From Peptostreptococcus sp. D1 (GTDB lineage: Bacteria > Bacillota > Clostridia > Peptostreptococcales > Peptostreptococcaceae): a DNA stretch of 64,000 nt. Of the stretch, positions 38,862 through 48,569 are shown piece by piece (the stretch's first letter is position 1; each line of letters begins with the position of its first letter). Made by a program: the position numbers and the translations under genes. A model generated the notes under the pieces. It was not told where the DNA came from. It saw only the letters and a program-made list of their open reading frames with translations, and searched no databases. The stretch spans positions 496,001 to 560,000 of the forward strand of contig NZ_FONP01000001.1 in NCBI RefSeq assembly GCF_900112955.1. The letters run 5' to 3'.

Positions 38862-38946
38862 AAAAAAACGGCTTTACCTCTACGTAAAATATATTAAACC
38901 TACTTTAATCAGTAGCTTTGATATAAATCATATCGAATTAGCCGTT
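38862..38946 (-). terminator. Branched terminator after the LRR surface protein gene
   Basis: The outer stem AACGGCT/AGCCGTT encloses two inner hairpins on minus (GATAT-ATATC and CTACT-AGTAG). Seven T follow. This gives a three-way-junction-like terminator, 57 bp after the stop. Confidence 0.7.
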
Positions 38947-39002
38947 TCTTTATTATTAATGTCTTGAACAAAAATATCTTTTTTAAATTATTTATTAAAA
39001 GC

Positions 39003-42000
39003 TTATTTATTGAATTGACTAAAATTTATAGCTCCAATGCCTCCTACTATGGTAATATTCTCCATTTTTTCCAAATATTCTTGAAGCACTTTAGGCTTAT
39101 TAAGCTTGCTTGTTAGCACTATTGGTTGTCTGACTGTCGGCAATATTCCACCTAAAGCTAGAGTATCAGCATACTCATCTCCACTTGAAACGAAAACGGA
39201 TTTTGAGCTTGGATAAACAAATTTTGAAACCAAAACAGAGGTTTCGTACCTATTTTCTCCAGCGATTCTATTAACTTTTCCTCTAAGTCTATTTTCAACA
39301 TCTTTTGACACAGATAAATCTCCTCCAACTATTGTTATTTCATCACTAGAAGAAAGTCTATTAAGAGCATCCTTACTAATTTCATTCTTTCTAGCTAATA
39401 TTATCGGTGTCACCTCTGAAGCTGCTATCGTTGCTGATACCAATGCATCAGAGTAATTTTCACCCGAAACAACTACAGCCTTTTTTCCAATTTTATTAAT
39501 TGATTTTAACTTGTCAAATACTGCATTCGAGGTTTCAAATCTATCTTTTCCAGAAATTACTTCAACCGAATAATCCTTCTTCATTAAAGAAACCATCTCT
39601 GTATTTATTGATGCTTCTCCACCAACAAAGATTATGTTTTTAGCCCCAAGCCTAGAGATTTCGTCTCTGATACTATCATTTATACTGTTTCCGTCAATAA
39701 GCAAAATTGGTGCTTTAATAGCAGAGCTTAAAGAAGACGAAACTAGTCCATCAGGGAATTTGAATCCATTTACTATTATTACAGTATCAGATTTTTTATA
39801 GTACTTTTTACTAAGCTCAACCGATGTTTGTATTCGGTCCTTTCCGCTTACTCTATCAACATTTGCCTTTGAATTTGATGTATATCCAAAAGCTATATTT
39901 TGAGAACTAACAATATTTATTTTATCATTATCTAGCTTTACTCCAGTACCACTATTATTATCTAATTTAGCATCTACTTTTTTCTCAACCCTTACGATAA
40001 TTTTTGCAGTAATATTTTTCGGATTCGATATGCCTTCAGGAAGCTCTAGAGTTCCATTATAAACATATATCCCATCATCTTCTCTGCTTTCCTCTAAATT
40101 CAAAGTCCAATTTACTTTTGTAATTACTTCTGTTAATAGCTCATCGTTCTTATTTGTATTAATAGCTTCATTTAAATCAACACCTAAAATATTTTCTGAT
40201 GGTTGAGCAGGGCTTGAAGCTACGGATGATATTGCACTTCTGTAAAGACCGGACACCATCAATGGCGGTAGAAAAGGATTACTATCTAAGACACCACCAT
40301 TTTCATCAAATCTATCTAAAGTAATTGTAAATAGATTTTTATTATCTTCAGTTGCTCTCAATACACCTTCTGTTACATCTTTTCTTTCCAAATCGCCCTT
40401 ATAAACTCTAGTTATTGAGTTTTTATTACTTGCATATTTTGTATCAAAGCTATGATTAATGTCTATAAAGTAAGGATTTTCTACCTTCACTACATATTTT
40501 GCTTCCAGACCCTCATTATCTTCAATTTCCAGATATCCACCTGAGGATTTTTTTTGTTTTTTCCCATAAAAGCCTTCTTCATCCTCAACAGTAAAATTTA
40601 TTTCATCAGTAATTATTTGACCTTGTTTATCTTTAATCACATATGTAATCCTATTTTTATTTACTCCCATCTTTGACAAATCTTCAACTGATGATTCTGC
40701 AATTTTCTCTCTAACAGTTAGTTCCAGTACCTTGTTTTTTCCTTCTGGCAAGCTGACATTTGAGTTTTCATCATAAACTGGTCTTACAACCTCACCATCT
40801 CTTTCAAGCTTTGAAATATATTTTACTTTTCCATTATCATAATCATATGTTTCAGTGAATTTATTTTTACTTACTAATTCGTATCTACTATCCTTCAGTT
40901 CTATTGTAGCATCTCTCATCATACCCGTTAAATTTATTGAAACTATTCCATCAACTGACGTATATGAACTCTCTGTACCAGCCTCAAGAGTAGTAGCCTC
41001 AAATTTCAATGGTATTTTTACAATTTTACCATCGGTATCCCTAACAATATAATTAATTTTTCTATTTTCCAAACTACCTTCAACAGCAATATCTTTTTCA
41101 TTATCAGCTGATATATCATTTTGATTATCACTAGAACTATCATTTGTATTTCCACTCGACCCATTATTCGTTTCTTCTGATTCAACTTTTTTTATCGATA
41201 TGTTAACTGTCTTAGGTAATCTATATTTAATTTCATCCTTGTCATTTACTATTATCATTTCTGGATTAACTACATCTTCAACAGTATATTTATCTTGCAT
41301 CTGAGGTAAATCGCCTTCATAGGTTGAATTTTCATCACCGTTATTTTTAGAAAACTCAACAGGATTTCCTGATGAGAAAACATTTTTTAATTTTGGCAAT
41401 TTGTTAACAGGTGACCAATCCTTTATCAAATTATTATTCATATAAAGCTCTTCTAAATTTGACATATTTGAAAGAGCCCTAATATCACTAATTTCATTCG
41501 ACGATGCATCTAAAAACCTCAGCTTTGTGGCCTCTTTTATAGGATCTAGAGATACAACCTTTTTCATATCAGTCAAACTGAACGCTGATTTGGAAATATT
41601 CAAGCTCTCTAAATTTTTCATGTTAGAAAGACTTTCAATATTATCAAAAGTATTGCGAGAAATGTCTAAATATTTCAAGTTTGTCAAATTTTTTAAACCT
41701 GAAATATCGTTTGACTGACATGAAAATGCGTCCAAATATTTAAGCTTTACTAGCTTTGATAAAAAATCAAAATTATCTACTTTAATAGTATGAATATTAA
41801 GACTTTCTAGGCTAGTAATGTTTTCTAGAGGTGACAAATCCTTTAAATTATTGTTATTTCTAATATCTAAAAACTTTAATTTTTTTAATCCTCTTAATGG
41901 CTCTATTGAATCCTCTTGTTGGTTTACCAGAGAAAGCCATTCTAGATTTTCAGCATATTCCAAGCCCTTTAGAGAATTTAGCATAAATAATTTTTCATTT

Positions 42001-42329
42001 AGATTATGTGCTTTACACTGCTCTGGTGACAGAATTCGTAGATTCTGAACCATCTTTGCTGTAACAGGAATTTCTTTTAACTGTTCCTCTGTACCTTCCC
42101 TCTTGTACATGATATTAATCATATACCTCAAATTAGCATCTTCAACTACATTCTCTCCCTCAGTATTTTTTGTATCCTTCAAAAATTCAGAAGCTTCGAC
42201 TATCATTTGGCTATCTGGATAGCTTACTCCCCACATTTCATTTGCAATTGTTTCTGCAAATACTGAAGAGTTGATAGCACTATTAGTTAATATCGCAGCA
42301 CTCATTAACACTGATACTGATTTTTTCAT
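39003..42329 (-). CDS. Leucine-rich-repeat surface protein with three CWB2 repeats
   Basis: A 1108-residue secreted protein with signal peptide MKKSVSVLMSAAILTNSA...SVFA (residues 1-25). LRRs of the 22-residue bacterial type span about 120-330 (LKFLDIRNNNNLKDLSPL, LKYLDISRNTFDNIESL). A Ser/Asn/Asp-rich linker near 390-415 follows. Two related beta-rich segments start near 423 (NRKINYIVRDTDGKIV) and 558 (NRITYVIKDKQGQII), suggesting an internal duplication. From about 826 three CWB2 modules carry KDRIQTS, KDRFETS and ENRYETS and the recurring IVGG ends. It should be held non-covalently on the wall. LRRs suggest protein binding, perhaps adhesion to host or partner bacteria. Confidence 0.9.
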   Translation of the reverse strand: MKKSVSVLMSAAILTNSAINSSVFAETIANEMWGVSYPDSQMIVEASEFLKDTKNTEGENVVEDANLRYMINIMYKREGTEEQLKEIPVTAKMVQNLRILSPEQCKAHNLNEKLFMLNSLKGLEYAENLEWLSLVNQQEDSIEPLRGLKKLKFLDIRNNNNLKDLSPLENITSLESLNIHTIKVDNFDFLSKLVKLKYLDAFSCQSNDISGLKNLTNLKYLDISRNTFDNIESLSNMKNLESLNISKSAFSLTDMKKVVSLDPIKEATKLRFLDASSNEISDIRALSNMSNLEELYMNNNLIKDWSPVNKLPKLKNVFSSGNPVEFSKNNGDENSTYEGDLPQMQDKYTVEDVVNPEMIIVNDKDEIKYRLPKTVNISIKKVESEETNNGSSGNTNDSSSDNQNDISADNEKDIAVEGSLENRKINYIVRDTDGKIVKIPLKFEATTLEAGTESSYTSVDGIVSINLTGMMRDATIELKDSRYELVSKNKFTETYDYDNGKVKYISKLERDGEVVRPVYDENSNVSLPEGKNKVLELTVREKIAESSVEDLSKMGVNKNRITYVIKDKQGQIITDEINFTVEDEEGFYGKKQKKSSGGYLEIEDNEGLEAKYVVKVENPYFIDINHSFDTKYASNKNSITRVYKGDLERKDVTEGVLRATEDNKNLFTITLDRFDENGGVLDSNPFLPPLMVSGLYRSAISSVASSPAQPSENILGVDLNEAINTNKNDELLTEVITKVNWTLNLEESREDDGIYVYNGTLELPEGISNPKNITAKIIVRVEKKVDAKLDNNSGTGVKLDNDKINIVSSQNIAFGYTSNSKANVDRVSGKDRIQTSVELSKKYYKKSDTVIIVNGFKFPDGLVSSSLSSAIKAPILLIDGNSINDSIRDEISRLGAKNIIFVGGEASINTEMVSLMKKDYSVEVISGKDRFETSNAVFDKLKSINKIGKKAVVVSGENYSDALVSATIAASEVTPIILARKNEISKDALNRLSSSDEITIVGGDLSVSKDVENRLRGKVNRIAGENRYETSVLVSKFVYPSSKSVFVSSGDEYADTLALGGILPTVRQPIVLTSKLNKPKVLQEYLEKMENITIVGGIGAINFSQFNK

Positions 42330-42513
42330 ACTTTTTCTCCTTAAAATAATTATCTAAATTGTTGTTTCACAATTATATATAATATTAATCCATAAAAAAA
42401 ATAGATTCAATCCCATTTTATGCAACATAGACATAAACAATAATTACAAGATGAGAAATAGATTTTTACTATTGATAAAAACATAATAATTTTTTATTAT
42501 TCTTTTATTTTAG

Positions 42514-42542
42514 TTGTTACTTCATCGTGTATATATTATAAT
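42514..42542 (+). promoter_or_regulatory. Promoter of pepD
   Basis: TTGTTA (42514-42519) and TATAAT (42537-42542) are separated by 17 bp, 65 bp before the pepD start. Confidence 0.7.
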
Positions 42543-42606
42543 TTAAGTATATACATTATTGATTAATAAAAATTCATTATATCAATGTTTAGAGGGGGTG
42601 TATGAA

Positions 42607-44052
42607 TTGAAATACGTTACAAATGGACTATATCCAGAAAAGGTATTTAAAAATTTCGAAGATATTTCAAAAATTCCAAGAGGCTCTGGAAACGAAAAAG
42701 CAATTAGTGACTACATTGTTGAATTGGCTAAGAAAAACAAGCTTTTCGTGAGACAGGATGAACACAACAATGTTGTCGTTAAGAAGAAAGCCACAAATGA
42801 CAGCAAAAACACAGTAATGCTACAAGCTCATATAGATATGGTTACAGAAGCTGGTGAGGGATCAAATCACGACTTCATTGTAGATCCAATCGAGCTGATA
42901 ATTGAAGGCAATAAATTACGTGCCAACAACACTACTCTTGGAGCAGATAATGGAATAGGTGTAGCATACATGATGTCAATTATCGAGAGCTCAGACATAT
43001 CACACCCAAATCTTGAATTGATATTCACAGCTGATGAAGAGGTCGGGCTTGTAGGAGTTACTAAATTGGATTTTTCAGATCTTGAATCAAGCTATGTACT
43101 TAATCTGGATTCTGAAGAGGAAGACTTTATCTTGGTTGGTTGCGCTGGTGCAGTTGACTCGATAGTTTCATTAAAAAAAGAATACAAACCATCCATACCT
43201 TCCAATATCGCTCTCGAAATCAATGTAAAGGGTCTAACTGGCGGTCACTCTGGAATGGACATAGATAAAGAAAGAGGAAACTCAAATGTAATACTTGGTA
43301 GAATTCTTAGTTCTATCACGTATGACTTTGATTTATTTGCCATAAATGGTGGTTCAAAAAGAAATGTAATTCCGAGAAAAAGCGAAGCAGTCATATCTGT
43401 AAATCCTGATGTTCTTGAAAATATTGTAAAAGAAATTCAGAAAATATCTGCAAAGATCCAAAAAGAGCAATATACTGCTGATCCAAATCTAAAAATAGAA
43501 TTGAGAAGATCTGCACCAACATCTTTTAAGGTATTTACTGAGGATTGCAAGTCAAAAATTATAGGATTGATGTTATTGATTCCAAATGGAGTAATTTCGA
43601 GGTCTACTACAATAGAAAATTGTGTGGAAACATCTACTAACTTTGCTATTATAAATGAAACTTCAACCTCAATTGAATTTTTAAATCTCACAAGAAGCTC
43701 TATGCAATCAAAAAAGGATTATGTAACTACTTTAATAGAAACCGCTGCAAAATCATTTAATGCTAAGGTTGAAATTACCCCTGGATATCCAGCATGGGAG
43801 CACAATGCTAACTCAAGCTTGGAGAAAATATCTGTAGATATTTATAGCAGATTATTCTCAAAAAAACCAGAGGTTGTAGTTATGCACTGTGGGCTTGAAA
43901 GTGGAATCTTACTTAGTAAATTAAAACAAAAAGCCGAGTCGATTTCAATCGGTCCTAATACATTTAATGTCCATTCTCCTGATGAATATGTTGAGATATC
44001 ATCAGTTGGTAAAATATGGGACTACTTAATTGAAATACTAAAAAATTTATAA
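42607..44052 (+). CDS. pepD: Aminoacyl-histidine dipeptidase PepD (M20 family)
   Basis: A 481-residue cytosolic zinc dipeptidase with broad specificity, including X-His. Metal-site motifs: MLQAHIDMV (His, Asp near residue 80), GADNGIGVAYMM, and the catalytic Glu-Glu in FTADEEVGLVG. Also GGHSGMDIDKERGN and near the end MHCGLESGIL. The start is a TTG at 42607: AGAGGGGGTG lies 6 nt before it, and the family begins here (PEKVFKNFEDISKIPRGSG). The longer in-frame extension has no ribosome site. It is monocistronic, divergent from the LRR gene. Confidence 0.94.
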   Translation: MKYVTNGLYPEKVFKNFEDISKIPRGSGNEKAISDYIVELAKKNKLFVRQDEHNNVVVKKKATNDSKNTVMLQAHIDMVTEAGEGSNHDFIVDPIELIIEGNKLRANNTTLGADNGIGVAYMMSIIESSDISHPNLELIFTADEEVGLVGVTKLDFSDLESSYVLNLDSEEEDFILVGCAGAVDSIVSLKKEYKPSIPSNIALEINVKGLTGGHSGMDIDKERGNSNVILGRILSSITYDFDLFAINGGSKRNVIPRKSEAVISVNPDVLENIVKEIQKISAKIQKEQYTADPNLKIELRRSAPTSFKVFTEDCKSKIIGLMLLIPNGVISRSTTIENCVETSTNFAIINETSTSIEFLNLTRSSMQSKKDYVTTLIETAAKSFNAKVEITPGYPAWEHNANSSLEKISVDIYSRLFSKKPEVVVMHCGLESGILLSKLKQKAESISIGPNTFNVHSPDEYVEISSVGKIWDYLIEILKNL

Positions 44053-44060
44053 ATCACAAA

Positions 44061-44140
44061 AATAAACCCTTCCCACATAAAATATTTAGAGTCATCATAT
44101 CGATCTAAATACTCTATGCTAGAAGGGTTATTATTATTTT
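44061..44140. terminator. Bidirectional nested terminator between pepD and degV-like gene
   Basis: AACCCTTC (44065-44072) pairs with GAAGGGTT (44122-44129) and an inner stem ATTTAGA/TCTAAAT lies inside. T-rich tails lie on both sides, serving the two convergent genes. Confidence 0.8.
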
Positions 44141-44988
44141 TTACTTTTAAAGGCTATTACACCTGTAACACCAGCACCTCCATGTGTTCCTATTCCACAG
44201 CCAATTTGGAAGTGCTTTATTTCTTTTGGATTTAATTCTCGAACAACTTTTTCTTCAAGTCTTTCTCTTTCTTTTATATCATCAGTATACCCTATAAACA
44301 CGGTCTGCTCTGATAAATCAGTTACTCCATTTGCCTTTGCAAGCTCAACAATTTTTGAAGCTAGGTTATTTTTACCTCTTGCATTTAGGACATTCTCAAC
44401 CAAACCATCCTTTATTATACATATTGGCTTAATGCCCAAAACATTACCTATAATTGCCTTTGTTGATGATATTCTCCCTCCTCTAGTCAAATACTCTAGA
44501 TCATCACACGCAAAAGATACATACACGTCATCCTTTATGCTCTCTATTTCTTCTACTATTTCATCTATATTTTTACCCTTTCGAACCAGCTCAGCAGCTC
44601 TTATAACCAACAATGATATTCCAAAGCACAATGAATTAGAATCTATTATTCTTATGTCACCCTCTTCTATTTCATTTTTTGCTATCATAGCACTTTGTAT
44701 AGTGCCTGTAGATGCTGAAGATGCTGCAATATAAATTATTTTTGAACCCTCATCTGTATATTTTTTAAATGCTTCATAAAAGTCCGAATAAGTAATTTGA
44801 GAAGTTTTGGGTAGTATTTTATCAGACCTTATCATTTTATAAAATTCATCTGGTTGTATATCAATTCTATCCTTATATTGCTTGTCACCTATTATTACAT
44901 TAAGAGGAATCATTTCAATATCATACTTATCAATGTACTCCTGCGTAATATCAGAAAGACTATCACATATTATTTTTATTTTCTCCAT
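44134..44988 (-). CDS. DegV family fatty-acid-binding protein
   Basis: A 284-residue DegV/EDD-fold protein. Known members bind a fatty acid and hand it to fatty acid kinase (FakB role) for phospholipid synthesis. Family motifs: CDSLSDITQEY at the N-terminus, IPLNVIIGDKQYKD, PKTSQITYSDFYEAF and the lipid-site IYIAASSASTGTIQSA. The C-terminal end has GCGIGTHGGAGVTGVIAF. It is the last gene of a long minus-strand run, 33 bp after trmL. Whether this copy is FakB or another paralogue cannot be told. Confidence 0.92.
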   Translation of the reverse strand: MEKIKIICDSLSDITQEYIDKYDIEMIPLNVIIGDKQYKDRIDIQPDEFYKMIRSDKILPKTSQITYSDFYEAFKKYTDEGSKIIYIAASSASTGTIQSAMIAKNEIEEGDIRIIDSNSLCFGISLLVIRAAELVRKGKNIDEIVEEIESIKDDVYVSFACDDLEYLTRGGRISSTKAIIGNVLGIKPICIIKDGLVENVLNARGKNNLASKIVELAKANGVTDLSEQTVFIGYTDDIKERERLEEKVVRELNPKEIKHFQIGCGIGTHGGAGVTGVIAFKSKK

Positions 44989-45021
44989 TTAATATATCTC
45001 CTCCTCTTTTTACAGTAATGA

Positions 45022-45492
45022 TTATACCATTTCCGGATATCCCAACTGTCTCAAAGCCTCATATACTACAATTGCAACTGAATTTGACAAATTCAAACAC
45101 CTAGCACCTTCAATTCCCAGCATAGGTATTCTCATACAGTTATCAATATTTGCTTCAATAATCTCCTTTGGCAATCCCTTTGTTTCCTTTCCGAAAACCA
45201 AGAAACATCCATCTTCAAAATTCACTTCAGAATGAGCTTTTTTCCCCCTTATTGAAGAGTAATAGTATTTTGCATCTGGAAATTTTCTTTTTAATTCTTC
45301 AAAATTCTCGTAATACTGTATGTTCGCTATATCCCAATAGTCCAATCCACATCTTTTTAAATGCTTGTCATCCAATGAAAACCCCAGCGGTTTTATCAGA
45401 TGTAGAGTTGCACCCGTATTAGCACAGGTTCGGATTATATTTCCGGTATTATGAGGAATCTCTGGTTCATATAAAACTATATTTAAAGCCAT
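45022..45492 (-). CDS. trmL: tRNA (cytidine/uridine-34 2'-O)-methyltransferase
   Basis: A 156-residue SPOUT methyltransferase modifying the wobble base of tRNA-Leu isoacceptors with S-adenosylmethionine. Motifs: EPEIPHNTGNIIRTCANTGA, LVFGKETKGLP and the knot region MLGIEGARCLNLSNSVAI. The frame extends upstream, but AAGGAG lies within that extension and 8 nt before the ATG at 45492. It lies 46 bp after nth and 33 bp before the degV-like gene. Confidence 0.94.
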   Translation of the reverse strand: MALNIVLYEPEIPHNTGNIIRTCANTGATLHLIKPLGFSLDDKHLKRCGLDYWDIANIQYYENFEELKRKFPDAKYYYSSIRGKKAHSEVNFEDGCFLVFGKETKGLPKEIIEANIDNCMRIPMLGIEGARCLNLSNSVAIVVYEALRQLGYPEMV

Positions 45493-45538
45493 AGCTATTT
45501 GCTCCTTTTTCACTTATAATTAATACATAGTATATTAT

Positions 45539-46183
45539 TTAAACATTACTCTTAAAAAAATTACAATACTCTGTTATATTACATTTTTCACATTCCGGTT
45601 TCCTCGCCCTACAAATTCGTCTTCCATGAAATATAAGCAAATGATGTGAATGTGTCCATCTATCCTTTGGTATTGCTTTCATCAATGCAAACTCTGTCTT
45701 CTCAGGAGTATTTTCTTTAACTATTCCAATTCTATTGCTCACTCTAAACACATGTGTATCCACAGCAATTGCCGGAACATCAAAAGCATTGCTCAGAACA
45801 ACACCCGCAGTCTTTCTACCTACACCAGGTAATTTCACTAGATCGTCCAAATTATTAGGAACATTTCCATTGAACTCATCACATATCATCAGTGAAGTAT
45901 CTTTAATTTTTTGTGCCTTGCTTTTATATAGTCCACAGGTTTTTATTTCATTCTCTATGGTCTTTATTGGAAGGCTTTTAAAAGCCTCTGGAGTGTTGTA
46001 TTTTTTAAACAGCTCACTAGTTACAATATTGACTCTGACATCAGTACATTGTGCTGAAAGTATAGTAGCTATCAGTAATTCGAAGGCACTACTATATTCA
46101 AGCTCACAGTGGGCATTTGGATGCATAAGCATCAGCCTATCCAAAATTTCAATATTTTCTTTTTTTGTTTTTTTTCTAGCCAT
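45539..46183 (-). CDS. nth: Endonuclease III
   Basis: A 214-residue base-excision repair glycosylase/AP lyase for oxidised pyrimidines. The helix-hairpin-helix is LPGVGRKTAGVVL with the catalytic Lys, and the catalytic Asp is in AIAVDTHVFRVSNR. The C-terminal [4Fe-4S] motif is CRARKPECEKCNITEYC. All key residues are present. It starts 35 bp after the uridine-kinase-like gene. Confidence 0.96.
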   Translation of the reverse strand: MARKKTKKENIEILDRLMLMHPNAHCELEYSSAFELLIATILSAQCTDVRVNIVTSELFKKYNTPEAFKSLPIKTIENEIKTCGLYKSKAQKIKDTSLMICDEFNGNVPNNLDDLVKLPGVGRKTAGVVLSNAFDVPAIAVDTHVFRVSNRIGIVKENTPEKTEFALMKAIPKDRWTHSHHLLIFHGRRICRARKPECEKCNITEYCNFFKSNV

Positions 46184-46218
46184 TATTAAATATCCTTTGT
46201 CATTTTTTCATCGGTTAA

Positions 46219-47874
46219 TTAAACGAGAATCCTACTACCACCAATAAATTCTCTAATAATTGATGTCGGACCTATGTCCTCCAAATCTGTAATCTCATCA
46301 AAATACTGAAGCATTTTTCTCAATCTCATGGCCTCTAGGTAGTTAGGACTCTCCGTATCGATGCTTTTTAAAAGATTATCCGCAATTGGCTTGAGTACAG
46401 ATAGCTCATAAACACTTGCAGAGTTAAACATTATATCAGCTTCTTCTTGATACGGAAAAATATTTTTAATTTCACCAGCTCTAACCGATGGCCAAATTTC
46501 AATGGTTTGTTCAGCATTTAATCCTCTGGACGAATTATCTCTAACCATTCTTCTCAACAGCCTTAAATCTGAGGTTGAAATTCTGTTATGGTCATCCAAA
46601 TTGACCTGAGTAATGACACTAATATATATTTTAAACTTAAATTCGTCATCTATTTTCTTTGTCAAAATAGGATTTAAACAATGAATTCCTTCAAGAATTA
46701 TCGGCTGTCCTTTTTTTACTGATAATGTTTCTCCAGTATAAACTCTTTTTCCTTCTATAAAATCAAACCTTATTCTTTCTATTTCTTCACCATTAATCAG
46801 CTTATCTAAGTCTTCATTAAATTTTTCCAAGTCAATCGAATAAATCGACTCATAATCGTATTTTCCGTACTCATCCAATGGAGTAAGCTTTCTATCAACA
46901 AAATAATCATCGAGAGAAATTGGTAATGGATTTAAACCTATCACTTTCAGTTGAATCGATAATCGCTGCGCAAAACTGGTTTTACCAGATGATGACGGAG
47001 CAGCTATCAATATCACCTTACTATTTTTTTCTACAATTTTTTCAGCTATTTCAGCTATCTTTTTCTCATGAAGAGCTTCTACAGTTCTAATCATCTCACC
47101 ATAGCGACCATCCTCAATAATCTGATTGAGATCTACCACATTGAAAATTCCTAGCGTATTTGACCATGCTTCACTTTCATTATATATTTCAGATAATTTT
47201 ATATGTTCTTTTAGCTCGGTAGTAGTCCCTTTAACTCCATTTTTCGGTCCCAATATTATAAGTCCCTTAGACATTTTTGCTACATCGATATCTGTCAAAT
47301 AACCAGTTGACGGAAACATATAGCCATAAAAATAATCCATATAGCCATTACATTCATAAACCCTCGTCAAATCATCCTTCCTATATTTTAGAAGCTCTGA
47401 TTTTTCAATACGACCCAAATTTTCAAATAAATTAATCGCCTGATCATTTGTCATATATTTACAAACAATTGGATAATCATTTTTCACAACATTAATCATT
47501 TCCATTTTTATATTAGCTATATCATCCTCTGATAGTAGATGACCATTTTCGATCTCACAATACAATCCATCTCCCAATGAATGCTTTATTGATACCCTAC
47601 TCTTTCCAAATAAATTTTGGGATGCTATTACCAGCAAAAGGGACAACCCTCTAAAATATAGCCTAGTTCCATCCTCGGTAGTTGTATCCAAAAATTTTAT
47701 ACTACAGCTTTTGTATATTATTCTATTGAGGTCATACAGTCTATTATCAATAATTCCCATACAAATATGACCTTGGTAGTTTTCCTCAACGAGCTTTGCC
47801 AGCTCACTCAGCCTTATCTTGCTTTCATCAACCCTTATTTCCATACCATCAATATTAAAAACTAATCCTGACAT
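46219..47874 (-). CDS. Uridine-kinase-like nucleoside kinase with N-terminal TGS-like domain
   Basis: A 551-residue protein in two parts. The first 60 residues look like a TGS/ubiquitin-like fold, followed by a domain with HSLGDGLYCEI that resembles the threonyl-tRNA synthetase second additional domain. Residues about 285-500 form a P-loop kinase of the uridine kinase/phosphoribulokinase group: IAAPSSSGKTSFAQRLS (Walker A), PISLDDYFVDR and ILEGIHCLNP. Such fusions are common in Clostridia and differ from the 210-residue Udk. Substrate is unproven. It lies in the run between lepB and nth. Confidence 0.88.
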   Translation of the reverse strand: MSGLVFNIDGMEIRVDESKIRLSELAKLVEENYQGHICMGIIDNRLYDLNRIIYKSCSIKFLDTTTEDGTRLYFRGLSLLLVIASQNLFGKSRVSIKHSLGDGLYCEIENGHLLSEDDIANIKMEMINVVKNDYPIVCKYMTNDQAINLFENLGRIEKSELLKYRKDDLTRVYECNGYMDYFYGYMFPSTGYLTDIDVAKMSKGLIILGPKNGVKGTTTELKEHIKLSEIYNESEAWSNTLGIFNVVDLNQIIEDGRYGEMIRTVEALHEKKIAEIAEKIVEKNSKVILIAAPSSSGKTSFAQRLSIQLKVIGLNPLPISLDDYFVDRKLTPLDEYGKYDYESIYSIDLEKFNEDLDKLINGEEIERIRFDFIEGKRVYTGETLSVKKGQPIILEGIHCLNPILTKKIDDEFKFKIYISVITQVNLDDHNRISTSDLRLLRRMVRDNSSRGLNAEQTIEIWPSVRAGEIKNIFPYQEEADIMFNSASVYELSVLKPIADNLLKSIDTESPNYLEAMRLRKMLQYFDEITDLEDIGPTSIIREFIGGSRILV

Positions 47875-47928
47875 ACTTTTCTCCTCTTATGAAACAAGTT
47901 CAAGACACAAAATCTTGAACTCAAAAAA

Positions 47929-48531
47929 CTAATTTACTTTACCTATATTACTGAATGGAAGCAATCTAATTAATACGGTTCCAAGTAATCTTTCTTGTGG
48001 TACAAAACCGACCTCCTGATATCTACTATCCAAGCTCCTCATTCTATTGTCACCCATACAGAAATAATGTCCTTCAGGTACTACTGTATCTACTGTACCC
48101 TCAGTTACATTGTCAGAGGATATATAGCTTTCTTTCAAGATTTCTCCATTTACCTTTACCACACCATTTTTTATCACGATATGATCTCCTCCAACAGCAA
48201 TCACTCTCTTTACCAAATCTTTTGTGCTGCTGTCATCTTGTAAAATAAAGTCTATAATCTTTGATACAGAAGATTTTTCAGCACTCGTCGTGTTGATAGG
48301 CATCGTACTATCAAATACTACAATTGAACCTCTTTCAACTCCAGTGTATCTACTTATTCTATTTATAATCAAATAATCATTGTTATCTAATGTCGGATAC
48401 ATAGACAACCCATCTACCCTCGTCGGTCTTATAAATTGGACTATTATCATTGCAAGGACTATAGCCATAACAAACATTTTTATCAATTCAAATATTTCAT
48501 GGAATAATCCTTTACTCTTTTCACTTCTCAA
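47929..48531 (-). CDS. lepB: Signal peptidase I
   Basis: A 200-residue membrane protease removing signal peptides from secreted proteins such as the surface proteins in this window. One N-terminal transmembrane helix (MFVMAIVLAMIIVQFI, about 19-34). The catalytic Ser is in VDGLSMYPTL (residue 43) and the general-base Lys in DLVKRVIAVGGD (near 109); GDNRMRSLDSR is box E. The start is TTG at 48531: GAGGAG lies 6 nt before it, a stop precedes it in frame, and no ATG occurs before the membrane helix. It follows the rsmF-like gene by 38 bp. Confidence 0.95.
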   Translation of the reverse strand: MRSEKSKGLFHEIFELIKMFVMAIVLAMIIVQFIRPTRVDGLSMYPTLDNNDYLIINRISRYTGVERGSIVVFDSTMPINTTSAEKSSVSKIIDFILQDDSSTKDLVKRVIAVGGDHIVIKNGVVKVNGEILKESYISSDNVTEGTVDTVVPEGHYFCMGDNRMRSLDSRYQEVGFVPQERLLGTVLIRLLPFSNIGKVN

Positions 48532-48569
48532 CGACTTCTCCTCTCTTCAGAAATTTGCATTCTAAATTT

